A DNA stretch of 44,637 nt, from assembly GCA_964415045.1 (NCBI GenBank), contig CAYPZL010000020.1:1-44637 (forward strand), written 5' to 3'. The DNA is from CAYPZL01 sp964415045 (GTDB taxonomy: Bacteria > Planctomycetota > Phycisphaerae > Sedimentisphaerales > Anaerobacaceae). The position numbers and the translations under genes were made by a program. Of the stretch, positions 25,623-37,296 are shown one piece after another; position 1 is the first letter of the stretch, and each line of letters begins with the position of its first letter. Under the pieces are notes generated by a model. It was not told the origin of the DNA, did not search any database, and was given only the letters and a program-made list of their open reading frames with translations.

Positions 25623-25652
25623 TTGGAATTGAGGTCCCGTTTGTGGTATGTT
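25623..25652 (+). promoter_or_regulatory. Possible promoter of the M64 peptidase gene
   Basis: TTGGAA (25623-25628) and TATGTT (25647-25652) with an 18-base spacer, about 65 bases before the ATG. Weak consensus. Confidence 0.3.
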
Positions 25653-25716
25653 GACCTGATGGTGTGCAGGAGTGCCAATCCTGACAGTAAATGGAAAATC
25701 TCGGATAGGAGAGCTA

Positions 25717-27003
25717 ATGGTGAATACCTACGGTGTTTTTCTTCTCGTCATTTCACTTGCCCCCTTCGCTTTTTCACAGACCCTTGACTTTGGGGACTAC
25801 TTTGAAGATGCCACCATGCGCATCGACTACTTTCATACGGCCCATGCGACGAAAGATGAGATTGCCGTCGATCAAATCTATGTCAACGGCATTTGGGCGG
25901 GAAACCCCGGGAAGCTGCTGGCCCCAACGGAGAACGGCAGATACGCGATCAAGGTCACGGACATCGCCTCCAACGCCCTCATTTACAGCCGGTACTATCT
26001 GGACATCGTCTTTGAATACAAAGGCACAGATGCCGCCAGAGAAGGTCAAAAACGAACCTATCATCAAAGCGCGCTGGTCCCCTGCCCCAGACGGCGGGTC
26101 CTGTTCACCATCGAGTGCCGGGATAAGCACCACATGTTGCATCCCGTCTTTCGCCGAATCATTGACCCCAACGACAGGAGCATTCGGAGAGAGCCGGCTT
26201 CCGCGATGGATACGTCTTTTGTCATCTTGAAGAACGGCCACCCCCATGATGTCGTCGATCTGGTCTTTGTGGCGGAAGGCTATCGGAGTGAGGAGTTCGA
26301 CAAATTCAAGAAGGATGCACAGCATTTTGTCGACTATCTTTTTACGGTCGAGCCCTTTACCACGATGAAACAGAGATTCAATATCTCCGGCGTGTTTCGT
26401 CCGTCCGCCCAAAGCGGCGTGGACATCCCGGTTCAGCGCGTGTACAAGAACACGGCAGTGGACGCTTCCTACGATACATTGGGCGCCGGCGCATATCTTA
26501 CTGTCTTTGACAACAAAACCATGCGGGACATCGCCGGCAAGGTCCCTTACGACCACGTCATCGTGCTTGCCAATTCCACGAAGTACGGCGGCAGCGGCTT
26601 CTATAACAGCTATACTCTGTTTACCTCGGACAACAAACGCAGTGAGGAAATCTTCACTCACGAATTCGGGCATGGTTTTGCCGGTCTGGCGGATGAGTAT
26701 ATCAACGAAGGCTACTTCGACGTCTATTATACTCGCGGCATAGAACCGCTCGAACCCAATATAACCGCGTATCTGAATCCCGGCTACGTCAAATGGGCCC
26801 GCTTGCTGACTCCGGGGGCCTCCTTGCCCACGCCCGCCGAGGAAGAATACAACCACACCGTCGGCCTGTTTGAAGGCGCCGGCTACACGCGCACCGGCAT
26901 GTACCGATCCTGCCTTCATTGCGTCATGGGCGCCGGCGGGCTGGCCTACTGCAAGGTCTGCCAGGACGTACTGAGAAACGTGGTTGAGCAGTACTGCAAC
27001 TGA
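25717..27003 (+). CDS. Secreted M64-family metallopeptidase (IgA peptidase type)
   Basis: A 428-residue zinc endopeptidase. The signal peptide is MVNTYGVFLLVISLAPFAFS. An N-terminal beta domain (about 20-165, the M64 N domain) precedes the peptidase domain, which begins near VDLVFVAEGYRSEEFDKFKK. The zinc site HEFGHGFAGLADEY has His315, Glu316, His319 and Asp326. Near the C-terminus four cysteines (CLHC, CKVC) may form disulfides. The family name comes from a Clostridium ramosum IgA protease, but most members have unknown targets. AGGAGAG lies just before the ATG. The base composition looks lower in GC than the flanks, suggesting transfer. It is followed by the racemase-family gene on the same strand. 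Confidence 0.87.
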   Translation: MVNTYGVFLLVISLAPFAFSQTLDFGDYFEDATMRIDYFHTAHATKDEIAVDQIYVNGIWAGNPGKLLAPTENGRYAIKVTDIASNALIYSRYYLDIVFEYKGTDAAREGQKRTYHQSALVPCPRRRVLFTIECRDKHHMLHPVFRRIIDPNDRSIRREPASAMDTSFVILKNGHPHDVVDLVFVAEGYRSEEFDKFKKDAQHFVDYLFTVEPFTTMKQRFNISGVFRPSAQSGVDIPVQRVYKNTAVDASYDTLGAGAYLTVFDNKTMRDIAGKVPYDHVIVLANSTKYGGSGFYNSYTLFTSDNKRSEEIFTHEFGHGFAGLADEYINEGYFDVYYTRGIEPLEPNITAYLNPGYVKWARLLTPGASLPTPAEEEYNHTVGLFEGAGYTRTGMYRSCLHCVMGAGGLAYCKVCQDVLRNVVEQYCN

Positions 27004-27062
27004 AGTCCTGCAACAGGAGGCCAGTTTACGTCTGACAAAGGCGATTATTACGGAGTGCGGCA

Positions 27063-28091
27063 ATGAGAATGTCGAAGATCATTCATGTAGTGAGCTGCCA
27101 TGCGGAAGGCGAAGTCGGCGATGTCATCGTCGGGGGCGTGGCGCCGCCGCCCGGGGAGACAATCTGGGAGCAGCGTTGTTTCATCGAGAAGGACGATCGC
27201 CTGCGTCGCTTTATGCTAAACGAGCCGCGCGGAGGCGTGTTTCGACATGTGAACCTGCTGGTGCCGCCCAAAGACCCCAGGGCTCAGATCGGCTACATCA
27301 TCATGGAACCGGCCGACACCCCGCCCATGTCGGGGTCGAACTCCATCTGCGTGGCAACCGTCGTTCTCGACACGGGCATCGTGCCCATGACCGCGCCCGA
27401 ATGCGAACTGGTGATGGAAGCGCCCGGCGGGCTGGTCAAGGCGCGTGCTTCTTGTCGTGAAGGCAAGGCCAAGCGCATCACGATCACCAACGTGCCGTCT
27501 TTTGCCGATCAACTGGGAGCGGCGCTGGAGGTGGCGGGCCTTGGCACGCTCACGGTCGACACGGCCTACGGCGGTGACAGTTTCGTGATCGTCGATGCGG
27601 CGGCACTGGGGTTCGCCATCGTTCCGGATGAAGCCCGCGAGATTGCCGAGACCGGCATGAAGATCGTGGCCGCGGCCAACGAGCAACTGGGATTTCAGCA
27701 TCCTCTGCAACGCGAATGGGATCACGTGTCGTTTTGTCAGTTCACGGGGCCGTTGGTCGAGGAGAACGGCGAATGGATCGGTTCGAACGCGGTGGCGATC
27801 CGGCCGGGTAAGGTGGATCGCTCACCCACGGGTACCGGATGCTCCGCACGCATGGCCGTGCTGCACGCGCGAGGACAAATGCAGGTCGGGGATCGCTATC
27901 GGGCGAGATCGATCATTGGATCGGAGTTCGAGTGCGGGATCGATTCGTCGACTTCGGTCGGAGAGATCAAGGCGATTGTCCCGACCGTTTCGGGTCGCGC
28001 CTGGATAACCGGAACGCATCAGTTCATGCTGGACCCAGATGATCCATGGCCCGAGGGTTATCGGCTGACAGATACGTGGCCATCGGCGTAA
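27063..28091 (+). CDS. Proline racemase/hydroxyproline epimerase family enzyme
   Basis: A 342-residue member of the proline racemase superfamily, which includes proline racemase, 4-hydroxyproline 2-epimerase and trans-3-hydroxy-L-proline dehydratase. Conserved parts: HVVSCHAEGEVGDVIVGG at the N-terminus, the first active-site loop MSGSNSICV near residue 90, AYGGDSFVIVD, and the second loop DRSPTGTGCSARMA. The first catalytic position, Cys in proline racemase (MCGH), is Ser90 here; the second Cys is kept. This Ser/Cys pair is found in a subset of the family and makes classical proline racemization less likely, but the actual reaction cannot be fixed. GGAG lies 7 bases upstream of the ATG. Confidence 0.88.
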   Translation: MRMSKIIHVVSCHAEGEVGDVIVGGVAPPPGETIWEQRCFIEKDDRLRRFMLNEPRGGVFRHVNLLVPPKDPRAQIGYIIMEPADTPPMSGSNSICVATVVLDTGIVPMTAPECELVMEAPGGLVKARASCREGKAKRITITNVPSFADQLGAALEVAGLGTLTVDTAYGGDSFVIVDAAALGFAIVPDEAREIAETGMKIVAAANEQLGFQHPLQREWDHVSFCQFTGPLVEENGEWIGSNAVAIRPGKVDRSPTGTGCSARMAVLHARGQMQVGDRYRARSIIGSEFECGIDSSTSVGEIKAIVPTVSGRAWITGTHQFMLDPDDPWPEGYRLTDTWPSA

Positions 28092-28232
28092 AGGAGCGAG
28101 ATTCGCTTTCGGAAGCCCACCTTATGCCGTTGGGCTGATTTTTGTGCTTCCATCTTTTGTCACAGTCCACTATCCTTGGCCAAACTATAGTGTCCCGAAC
28201 CAGGTGCTTGTGACCGGAGAAAGAGCAGGACT

Positions 28233-29711
28233 ATGCCCCCAACGCGTCAACAGTGGCACAGCAGGACCTCGTTCATCATGGCGGCCGTCGGCTCGGCGGT
28301 CGGACTCGGCAACGTCTGGCGGTTCCCCCACGTGGCCTACACCAGCGGAGGCGGCGCCTTCCTCATCCCCTACTTCACGGCGCTGTTCACCGCCGGGATC
28401 CCCATGCTGATCCTCGAGATGGGCCTGGGACAGCGCCTTCAGAAGGGAGCGCCGCTGGCCTTCGGGGCGGTGCGAAAGCCGTTGCAATGGTTCGGTTGGT
28501 GGGCGGCCGGGCTCAGCGCCGGCATCGTCATCTACTACTCGACGATCCTGGCCTGGTCCTGGGTCTACCTCTGGCACGCCCCGTCCCTGGCCTGGGGCGA
28601 GCAGCCCGAGACGTTCTTTGTCGAAAGCGTCCTGCACCGTTCGCCCGGCCCGGGCCACGTCGGCTGGCCCGTCCTCTCGCTGGTGATCGGCATGGGCCTG
28701 ACCTGGCTGACAATCTATCTCATCCTGCGCAAGGGCGTGCGCAGCGTCAGCAAGGTCGTGATGGTGACGGTCCCGCTGCCCATCCTGCTGCTGGCGATTC
28801 TCCTGGTCCGCGGCCTGACCCTCCCCGGCGCCATGGACGGCATCCACTACTACCTCACGCCGGACTTTGGCCAGTTGGCCAACGTAAAGATCTGGCTCCG
28901 CGCCTACGGGCAGATCTTCTTCTCGCTCAGCGTCGCCTCCGGCGTCATGATCGGCTACGGCTCCTACCTCGGAAAAAAGGCCGAGATCACCAACAGCGCC
29001 CTGATCACCGGCCTGGCCAACTGTGGTACCAGCTTCTTCGCCGGTTTCGTCGTCTTCTCCATGCTCGGCTACCTCGCCAACGTCCAGGGCCTGCCCGTCC
29101 CGGACGTCACTGCCAGCGGCACCGGCCTGGCCTTCGTCGCTTTCCCCACCGCCATCAGCCAGTTGCCCGCCCTCAACGGGCTCTTCGGGGTGATCTTCTT
29201 CGTGACGCTGCTGACCCTCGGCATCGACTCGGCCTTCGCCCTCCAGGAGGCGTTCACGACCGGGTTCCACGACAAGTGGCACATCCCGCCCGAGAAGCTC
29301 GCCCGCGGCTTTTGTCTCGTAGCGTTTCCCGTGTCGCTGATCTTCGTCACGCGGGGCGGCTTTTACTGGTTCGACATCGTCGACAAATGGATCTGCGACT
29401 TCGGGTTGGTCATCTCCGGCCTGGTCCAATGCCTGGCCGTGGGCTTCCTCTATCCCGTCCGCGACTTTCGCGACTACCTCAACGCCCAGTCCGAAGTCCG
29501 CGTGGGCCGCTGGTGGATCTGGGCCTTGCGCTACGTCACGCCGGCCGTCCTGACTGTCATCCTCATCGGCAACCTCGTCCAGGAGATCAAGGAAGGATAC
29601 GGCGGTTATCCCCGCTGGGCCACGCTGGTCGCCGGCTGGGGAGGCGTCCTGTTCTGGGCCGTCCTGGGCTACGTGTTATGGAAGCGCCCCGCACGGGCGC
29701 CGAGCGAATAA
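28233..29711 (+). CDS. Neurotransmitter:sodium symporter (LeuT/MetP-like)
   Basis: A 492-residue Na+-coupled amino-acid transporter with about 11-12 membrane helices. The first helix AAVGSAVGLGNVWRFPHVAY carries the unwound, substrate- and sodium-binding stretch of the LeuT fold, followed by GGGAFLIPYF. FFSLSVASGVMIGYGSYL corresponds to helix 6. Substrates of bacterial members are usually hydrophobic amino acids or tryptophan; here unknown. GGAGAAAGAGC precedes the ATG. The next gene, encoding a tiny membrane protein, begins 12 bp after the stop and is probably its subunit. The 141 bp between the racemase-family gene and this gene contain no recognised site. Confidence 0.92.
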   Translation: MPPTRQQWHSRTSFIMAAVGSAVGLGNVWRFPHVAYTSGGGAFLIPYFTALFTAGIPMLILEMGLGQRLQKGAPLAFGAVRKPLQWFGWWAAGLSAGIVIYYSTILAWSWVYLWHAPSLAWGEQPETFFVESVLHRSPGPGHVGWPVLSLVIGMGLTWLTIYLILRKGVRSVSKVVMVTVPLPILLLAILLVRGLTLPGAMDGIHYYLTPDFGQLANVKIWLRAYGQIFFSLSVASGVMIGYGSYLGKKAEITNSALITGLANCGTSFFAGFVVFSMLGYLANVQGLPVPDVTASGTGLAFVAFPTAISQLPALNGLFGVIFFVTLLTLGIDSAFALQEAFTTGFHDKWHIPPEKLARGFCLVAFPVSLIFVTRGGFYWFDIVDKWICDFGLVISGLVQCLAVGFLYPVRDFRDYLNAQSEVRVGRWWIWALRYVTPAVLTVILIGNLVQEIKEGYGGYPRWATLVAGWGGVLFWAVLGYVLWKRPARAPSE

Positions 29712-29723
29712 GGGAGGTCCCCA

Positions 29724-29861
29724 ATGCCGCTGTCCGCATGGCTCATGTTCCTCTTCGGCTGCCTCATCCTCTACGGCGGCCTGGCTTGGTGCATCACCAT
29801 CGCCATCTGCCACCACGACAACCAGCCGCCGCCCCCTCCGGCGGCGGAAGCAAACAGATAA
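29724..29861 (+). CDS. MetS-like small subunit of the sodium symporter
   Basis: A 45-residue protein with one membrane helix (WLMFLFGCLILYGGLAWCIT, about 6-25), then a short His/Pro-rich cytoplasmic tail ending ANR. Size, position directly after an NSS transporter and the GGLAW pattern match MetS-type small subunits needed by MetP in Corynebacterium. GGGAGG (29712-29717) lies 6 bases before the ATG. Translation would follow the symporter in the same message. Confidence 0.78.
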   Translation: MPLSAWLMFLFGCLILYGGLAWCITIAICHHDNQPPPPPAAEANR

Positions 29862-29925
29862 CCGCACAGACGTCACCTTCTATGCACGAGTCCGTCGAGC
29901 GCGGCCTGCCCGTGTAGCCGCGGCG

Positions 29926-30216
29926 TCAGGAATAGTCCGCGATGAGCAGGATGCCGTCGCAGACCCCCTTGAGCCAGTTGACTTTTTCTGACTGGCCGAT
30001 CAGGGGGCCGGACCCGTTGAAACGCACCTTCTTCCAGACCTTGTCCGACAGATCGAGCCCCTTGGCCAGGCCCGAAGCGCTGTTGAGGGCGCCGAAGAGA
30101 GCGATCAGGACCTTGCTGTCGGGCGGAAGCTTGTCGAAGGTGGTTTCCAGAAACCGTTCCACGTTGAAGGACTTGGGCTTGGGCGTCTGCGGCCCTTCGC
30201 TCTGCTGCCCGTCCAT
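29926..30216 (-). CDS. Small hypothetical protein downstream of LuxR regulator
   Basis: A 96-residue cytoplasmic protein of unknown function, beginning MDGQQSEGPQTPKPKSFNVE. The N-terminal 17 residues are polar and Pro-rich; the remainder is probably helical with a hydrophobic stretch VLIALFGALNSASGLAKGL and an ending ILLIADYS. No family was recognised. It starts 23 bp after the LuxR gene stop, so it is probably expressed with it. A GGGGG stretch lies 8 bases before the ATG. Confidence 0.62.
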   Translation of the reverse strand: MDGQQSEGPQTPKPKSFNVERFLETTFDKLPPDSKVLIALFGALNSASGLAKGLDLSDKVWKKVRFNGSGPLIGQSEKVNWLKGVCDGILLIADYS

Positions 30217-30239
30217 GGCATTTCCCCCGTGGCGAAGGT

Positions 30240-30539
30240 TCACGCTACCGCTCCCTTCGCAAGAGAGCGGTTGTTGCTCTTCCAGTGCTCCCGCAGGGAC
30301 ATGAAGACGTGCAGGAGCAGTTCCGTGCGATCGTTCAGATCGAACTTGCGAAACAGACGACCCATGTGTGTGCGCACCGTCGGCAGCGCGATATGCAGCT
30401 CGCGTGCGATCTGTTTGTCTGATTTGGCATGGAGGATCTCTCTGACAATCTGGGCCTGCCGGGGCGATAAATTGAGATGATGCCGGAGGTCGCTCCACTC
30501 CTCTTCAGAAACCAACTCCTCTTGTATGCTCTCTACCAT
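30240..30539 (-). CDS. Single-domain LuxR/GerE-type transcription regulator
   Basis: A 99-residue DNA-binding protein consisting almost only of a LuxR (NarL/FixJ) helix-turn-helix at about 24-80: LSPRQAQIVREILHAKSDKQ and IARELHIALPTVRTHMGRLF. It has no receiver or ligand domain; the 20-residue N-terminus is acidic. The recognition helix is PTVRTHMGRLFRKF. The ATG at 30539 has GGAGG 7 bases upstream; a longer reading frame exists but would pass the promoter at 30631-30658. It may regulate itself and the 96-residue gene. Confidence 0.85.
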   Translation of the reverse strand: MVESIQEELVSEEEWSDLRHHLNLSPRQAQIVREILHAKSDKQIARELHIALPTVRTHMGRLFRKFDLNDRTELLLHVFMSLREHWKSNNRSLAKGAVA

Positions 30540-30630
30540 CCTTGGTCCTCCAACGGTAAAACCACCCGCCGACCGAATCCATTCGTGGAACCGCGACGGC
30601 CTTCCAGCGTTCGCCCATCCGGTAGCGAAG

Positions 30631-30658
30631 AGTATAGAGAACCAGGCAAATCCCGCAA
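30631..30658 (-). promoter_or_regulatory. Probable promoter of the LuxR gene
   Basis: Minus-strand TTGCGG (30653-30658) and TATACT (30631-30636), 16-base spacer, about 90 bases before the ATG. Confidence 0.5.
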
Positions 30659-30679
30659 TTAGGGGAATTACGTATTTCC

Positions 30680-30701
30680 GTGTCATTATTTCTGATGACA
30701 C
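30680..30701. promoter_or_regulatory. Inverted repeat, possible operator
   Basis: Perfect 7-bp arms GTGTCAT/ATGACAC with an 8-base centre, 22 bp upstream of the -35 box of the LuxR promoter, the place for an activator. Could bind the LuxR protein itself or another dimeric regulator; untested. Confidence 0.4.
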
Positions 30702-31263
30702 CTTTATGCGCTATGACAACGAACGAGAAAGACACTGTCCTGCCGCCGACAATCCCCGCCCGCGGACCGCCGCAAGCATCCACCCCGATAAAATACCACC
30801 CAACCGGCCCGGAACGGACATTGGAGGCATTGTTACGATTATTAGAAAAAGCCCGCTACAGAATCATTGAGGAGTTGTCAGCAAGGCAGGAAGAGAAATT
30901 CGTTTCCGTGTCGATCCTGCGTGCCGTGTCGCACGTCGCAGGTATATGCACGGGAGCCGAACAACGAGGACACTCTATAGAAATACCGGACACCGCCAAT
31001 TCTCATCACAGGAAAGGCGTCTCCTCGATCTCGCTGAGCATATTCCACGATTGCCCTGGTCTCCGGACCGTACTTGATGATGTCAGGGCGCGTCACTGGC
31101 TCAATGACCATATCACGCTTCTGCCTCTCACGCCTCCGAAACTATGCGAGAGGGCCGGATTTGTCAATATGGAACAAGCCCCCCCCGTGTCAATGCATCC
31201 GCATCAGGAAGGCCCAGACAATCATCGCCGCACACCTGTATAGCAACCAACATATTCTGAAAC
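30702..31263. other. Gene-poor region
   Basis: About 560 bp of lower GC than the surroundings. Open frames exist on both strands but none has a family match, good start signal or consistent codon use. Nothing else recognised. Confidence 0.5.
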
Positions 31264-31328
31264 CGCGAAATGCGCGGGCTACGCGAAAGATGAGCACAAC
31301 TGAAACTCCGCTTCCCGCGCATTTCACG
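31264..31328. repeat. Inverted repeat with 15-bp arms
   Basis: CGCGAAATGCGCGGG (31264-31278) and CCCGCGCATTTCACG (31314-31328) match as reverse complements at 14 of 15 positions, with a 35-base loop. Confidence 0.6.
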
Positions 31329-31414
31329 TGCGTTCGGTTCGACGCCGTCATCCAGGTGTCGCATCTGACAGGTTTCGCACCGGCAAAAGCGATTCGCCCA
31401 CCGGCGTGGCAAGC

Positions 31415-31561
31415 GTGCGAAACAAAGCCAATCTGCGCGACGAGGCGCTCGCGATTTGGGATTGGGGATTTGGGGCGAAGGAGGCGCGGGATGCGAAACG
31501 AACCCAATCCGGGTGGGCGGCGAAGCGTCGAGGGGCGTAAATGTCAAACGAAGCCAATTTC
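31415..31561 (+). repeat. Cluster of short dispersed direct repeats
   Basis: Three copies of a degenerate unit of about 20 bp: GTGCGAAACAAAGCCAATCT at 31415, ATGCGAAACGAACCCAATCC at 31491 and ATGTCAAACGAAGCCAATTT at 31541. Read in frame they give NEPN and QTKPI-like peptides; such segments seem common in planctomycete intergenic DNA (from memory, not checked). Not regarded as coding. Confidence 0.6.
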
Positions 31562-31849
31562 CCCACCGCCGGAAGCGGCCACCCAGACACAGAAACTGCC
31601 GAGAGCCGAGAGAAGTGTAAATCCCACATGGCAATACGTTTAGGTGCTCTGTTCCGTGTCCCCTGCCGCTCTGTGGGAAGGAATGGCTCCCCCGCAGCGA
31701 TAGAGGCCGGTCGCCAGGCGATGGCTGCCGCCTCCTGCAAGCTCTCGGCAAGAGGCTTGAGATTCGGCGGGCGGGCCGGTAGACTGAGTCGCGACAGGCC
31801 GGTTGGGCTCTGTTGGGTAGAAATGGCCTTTTTTACAGGGTGAATGCTT

Positions 31850-32824
31850 ATGCGAACTGAATCTATGGGCAAGAAAACGTCATCTTTGAGTCGTCGCAGC
31901 GTTTTGGCGCTGGGCGCCGGATCGGTAGCGGCGGCCGTCAGCGGCGCGCCGGCGGCGCGAGCGGGCCAGGCTGGCGGCTCGGGCATCGTGACCCCGCCGG
32001 AGGGCAAGCGCATCCTGCTCTCGTGCAAGCTGGGGATGATCCCGAAGGAACTGGACGGCAAGAAGCTCTCGGCCGCCGACCGGCTCCGCCTCGCGGGCGA
32101 GGCCGGCTTCGACGGCGTCGATTTCGACCAGGCCGGCGAGTTCACCCCCGAGCAGGCCCGCGAAGCGGTCCAGGAATCGGGCGTGTTCGTCCACAACGCG
32201 ATCAACCACGCGCACTGGTCGCAGCGGCTCACCAGCGCCAAGGAAGAGGAGCGTGCCCGCGGGCGGGCCAACATCGAGCACTGCATCCGCGTCTCGCACG
32301 CGGCCGGCGGCAGCGGCGTCCTGATCGTGGTCGGCCGGGGCGGCGACGGACCGACGGACGTCATCGAGCAACGCGCCCGCGAAGAAATCAAGAAACTGCT
32401 GCCGTTAGCGGCCTCCCTGGGCCAGATGATCCTGATCGAGAACGTCTGGAACCAGATGATGTACGACCACAACGCCCCGCCGGACCAGGGCGCCGAACGC
32501 TTCGTGGCCTTCGTGGACAGCTTCAACAGCCCGTGGGTGGGGATGTACTACGACATCGGCAACCACTGGAAGTACGGCCAACCCGCCGAGTGGATTCGCA
32601 CCTTCGGGCACCGCTGCGTCAAGCTCGACGTCAAGGGCTTCAGCCGCGCCAAGAACAAGTTCGTCGACATCACCAGCGAAGACGACGATCTGCCGTGGGA
32701 CCAGGTGCAAAAGGCCCTCGACGACATCGGCTTTACCGGCTGGGCGACGGCCGAGGTCCGCGGCGGCAACGTCGAACGCCTGACCCAGGTGCGCAAGCAG
32801 ATGGAAAAAGCCTTCGGCCTGTAA
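31850..32824 (+). CDS. Exported sugar phosphate isomerase/epimerase-like protein
   Basis: A 324-residue TIM-barrel protein of the xylose isomerase-like/AP endonuclease 2 family. A Tat-type leader (SRRSVLALGAGSVAAAVSGA, about 14-33) suggests export, common among planctomycete members. The barrel contains LRLAGEAGFDGVDFDQAG, an acidic NVW...YDIGNHWKYG segment and KLDVKGFS, likely carrying metal-binding His, Asp and Glu residues. Members act on sugars or inositols, but the substrate is unknown. The ATG at 31850 is preferred over 31844 because AGGG (31837-31840) has the better 9-base distance. It converges on carA with only 13 bp between the stops. Confidence 0.85.
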   Translation: MRTESMGKKTSSLSRRSVLALGAGSVAAAVSGAPAARAGQAGGSGIVTPPEGKRILLSCKLGMIPKELDGKKLSAADRLRLAGEAGFDGVDFDQAGEFTPEQAREAVQESGVFVHNAINHAHWSQRLTSAKEEERARGRANIEHCIRVSHAAGGSGVLIVVGRGGDGPTDVIEQRAREEIKKLLPLAASLGQMILIENVWNQMMYDHNAPPDQGAERFVAFVDSFNSPWVGMYYDIGNHWKYGQPAEWIRTFGHRCVKLDVKGFSRAKNKFVDITSEDDDLPWDQVQKALDDIGFTGWATAEVRGGNVERLTQVRKQMEKAFGL

Positions 32825-32837
32825 CGCCGTGTCCGCC

Positions 32838-33953
32838 CTACCCGGCGGCCATCAGCTCGGTGAAGTCGTCGAACAGGTAGCGCGAATCGTGCGGGCCGGG
32901 CGAGGCCTCCGGGTGGTACTGGACCGAGAACGCCCGCAGCGCCTCGCAGCGCAGGCCCTCGAGCGTGTTGTCGTTGAGGTTCATGTGCGTCAGCTCGACG
33001 TCCTTGTCGGCGAGCGAATCGAGATCGACACAGAAGCCGTGGTTCTGGCTCGTGATCTCGATTTTGCCGGTCCGCAGGTTCTTGACGGGATGGTTGGCAC
33101 CGCGATGACCGAACTTGAGCTTGTAGGTGCGTCCGCCTAAGGCCAGGCCGAGAATCTGATGTCCCAGGCAAATGCCGAAGACAGGCACCTTGCCCAGGAG
33201 CCCTTTGACGGTCTCGACGACGTACGTCACGGGGGCCGGGTCGCCGGGCCCGTTGCTCAGGAACACCCCGTCGGGCTTGCGGGCCAGGATCTCTTCGGCA
33301 CTCGTCCGGGCCGGGACAACAGTGACGTCGCAGCCGTGCGAGCGCAGCAGGCGCAGGATGTTGCGCTTGATGCCGCAGTCGATCGCGACGACCTTGTATC
33401 GCAGCTCGGGCAGGTCCTGCTCGCCCTTGAGAACGTCGAGCGCGCCTTCGTCCCAGTCGTAGGGCTTGCGGCCCGTGACGTTGCGCACGATGTCGCGACC
33501 TACCAGACCGGGGTAGCGGCGCAGCTTGGCGGCGAGCTTCTCGACGTCCAGCTCGTCCGAGGAGATGACGCCGCGCATCGCGCCTTCAGTACGGATGTGC
33601 CGCACGAGCCGGCGGGTGTCGATGCCCTCGATGCCGACGACTTTGCTCTTTTTCAGATACGCGTCCAGCGTGGCGTCGTTGCGCCAGTTACTGGGATAGT
33701 CGCAGTTCTCCTTCACGACGAAACCGGCGGCGAAGACCCGGCGCGACTCCCAGTCGGCGCGGTTGGTCCCGTAGTTGCCGATGAGCGGATAGGTCATCGT
33801 AACGATCTGCTCGTGATAGGACGGGTCGGTGAGAATCTCCTGGTAGCCCGTCATGCTCGTATTGAACACGACCTCGCCGCACTTGCTGCCCCGGGCGCCG
33901 AACGCGGCACCTTCGAAGAGCGTGCCGTCCTCTAATAGTAAGACTGCTTTCAC
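32838..33953 (-). CDS. carA: Carbamoyl-phosphate synthase small subunit CarA
   Basis: The glutaminase subunit that releases ammonia from glutamine and passes it to CarB, for carbamoyl phosphate used in pyrimidine and arginine synthesis. The 371 residues comprise the N-terminal CarA domain (LEDGTLFEGAAFGA, VVFNTSMTGYQEILTDPSY) and a class I amidotransferase domain with catalytic Cys262 in GICLGHQ and His347/Glu349 in YHPEASPGP. The start is GTG at 33953 (VKAVLLLEDG), by family alignment, 14 bp after the carB stop. carA therefore lies downstream of carB, opposite to the usual carA-carB order. Confidence 0.97.
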   Translation of the reverse strand: MKAVLLLEDGTLFEGAAFGARGSKCGEVVFNTSMTGYQEILTDPSYHEQIVTMTYPLIGNYGTNRADWESRRVFAAGFVVKENCDYPSNWRNDATLDAYLKKSKVVGIEGIDTRRLVRHIRTEGAMRGVISSDELDVEKLAAKLRRYPGLVGRDIVRNVTGRKPYDWDEGALDVLKGEQDLPELRYKVVAIDCGIKRNILRLLRSHGCDVTVVPARTSAEEILARKPDGVFLSNGPGDPAPVTYVVETVKGLLGKVPVFGICLGHQILGLALGGRTYKLKFGHRGANHPVKNLRTGKIEITSQNHGFCVDLDSLADKDVELTHMNLNDNTLEGLRCEALRAFSVQYHPEASPGPHDSRYLFDDFTELMAAG

Positions 33954-33967
33954 GAAATCCGTCCCCG

Positions 33968-37177
<3,210 letters not shown>

Positions 37178-37296
37178 ACTTCCCTACCGTGTTGTCCGAT
37201 CCTCTGGAGCTCGATTCGGGTGTGCGCTGCACACCGCACGCAGTACCGTAATCCCCTGTTGCAAGGGCTTGCCGGGCAGAGAGCGAGAAGGTCTCC

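Noticed and set aside
28253..29917. Long open frame overlapping the sodium symporter on the same strand
   Set aside because: Pro/Arg-rich out-of-frame reading of the symporter gene; the LeuT-like frame is clearly the real one.
30680..31243. 187-residue open frame in the gene-poor region
   Set aside because: No ribosome binding site, no recognisable domain, mixed codon use, and it crosses the operator-like palindrome.
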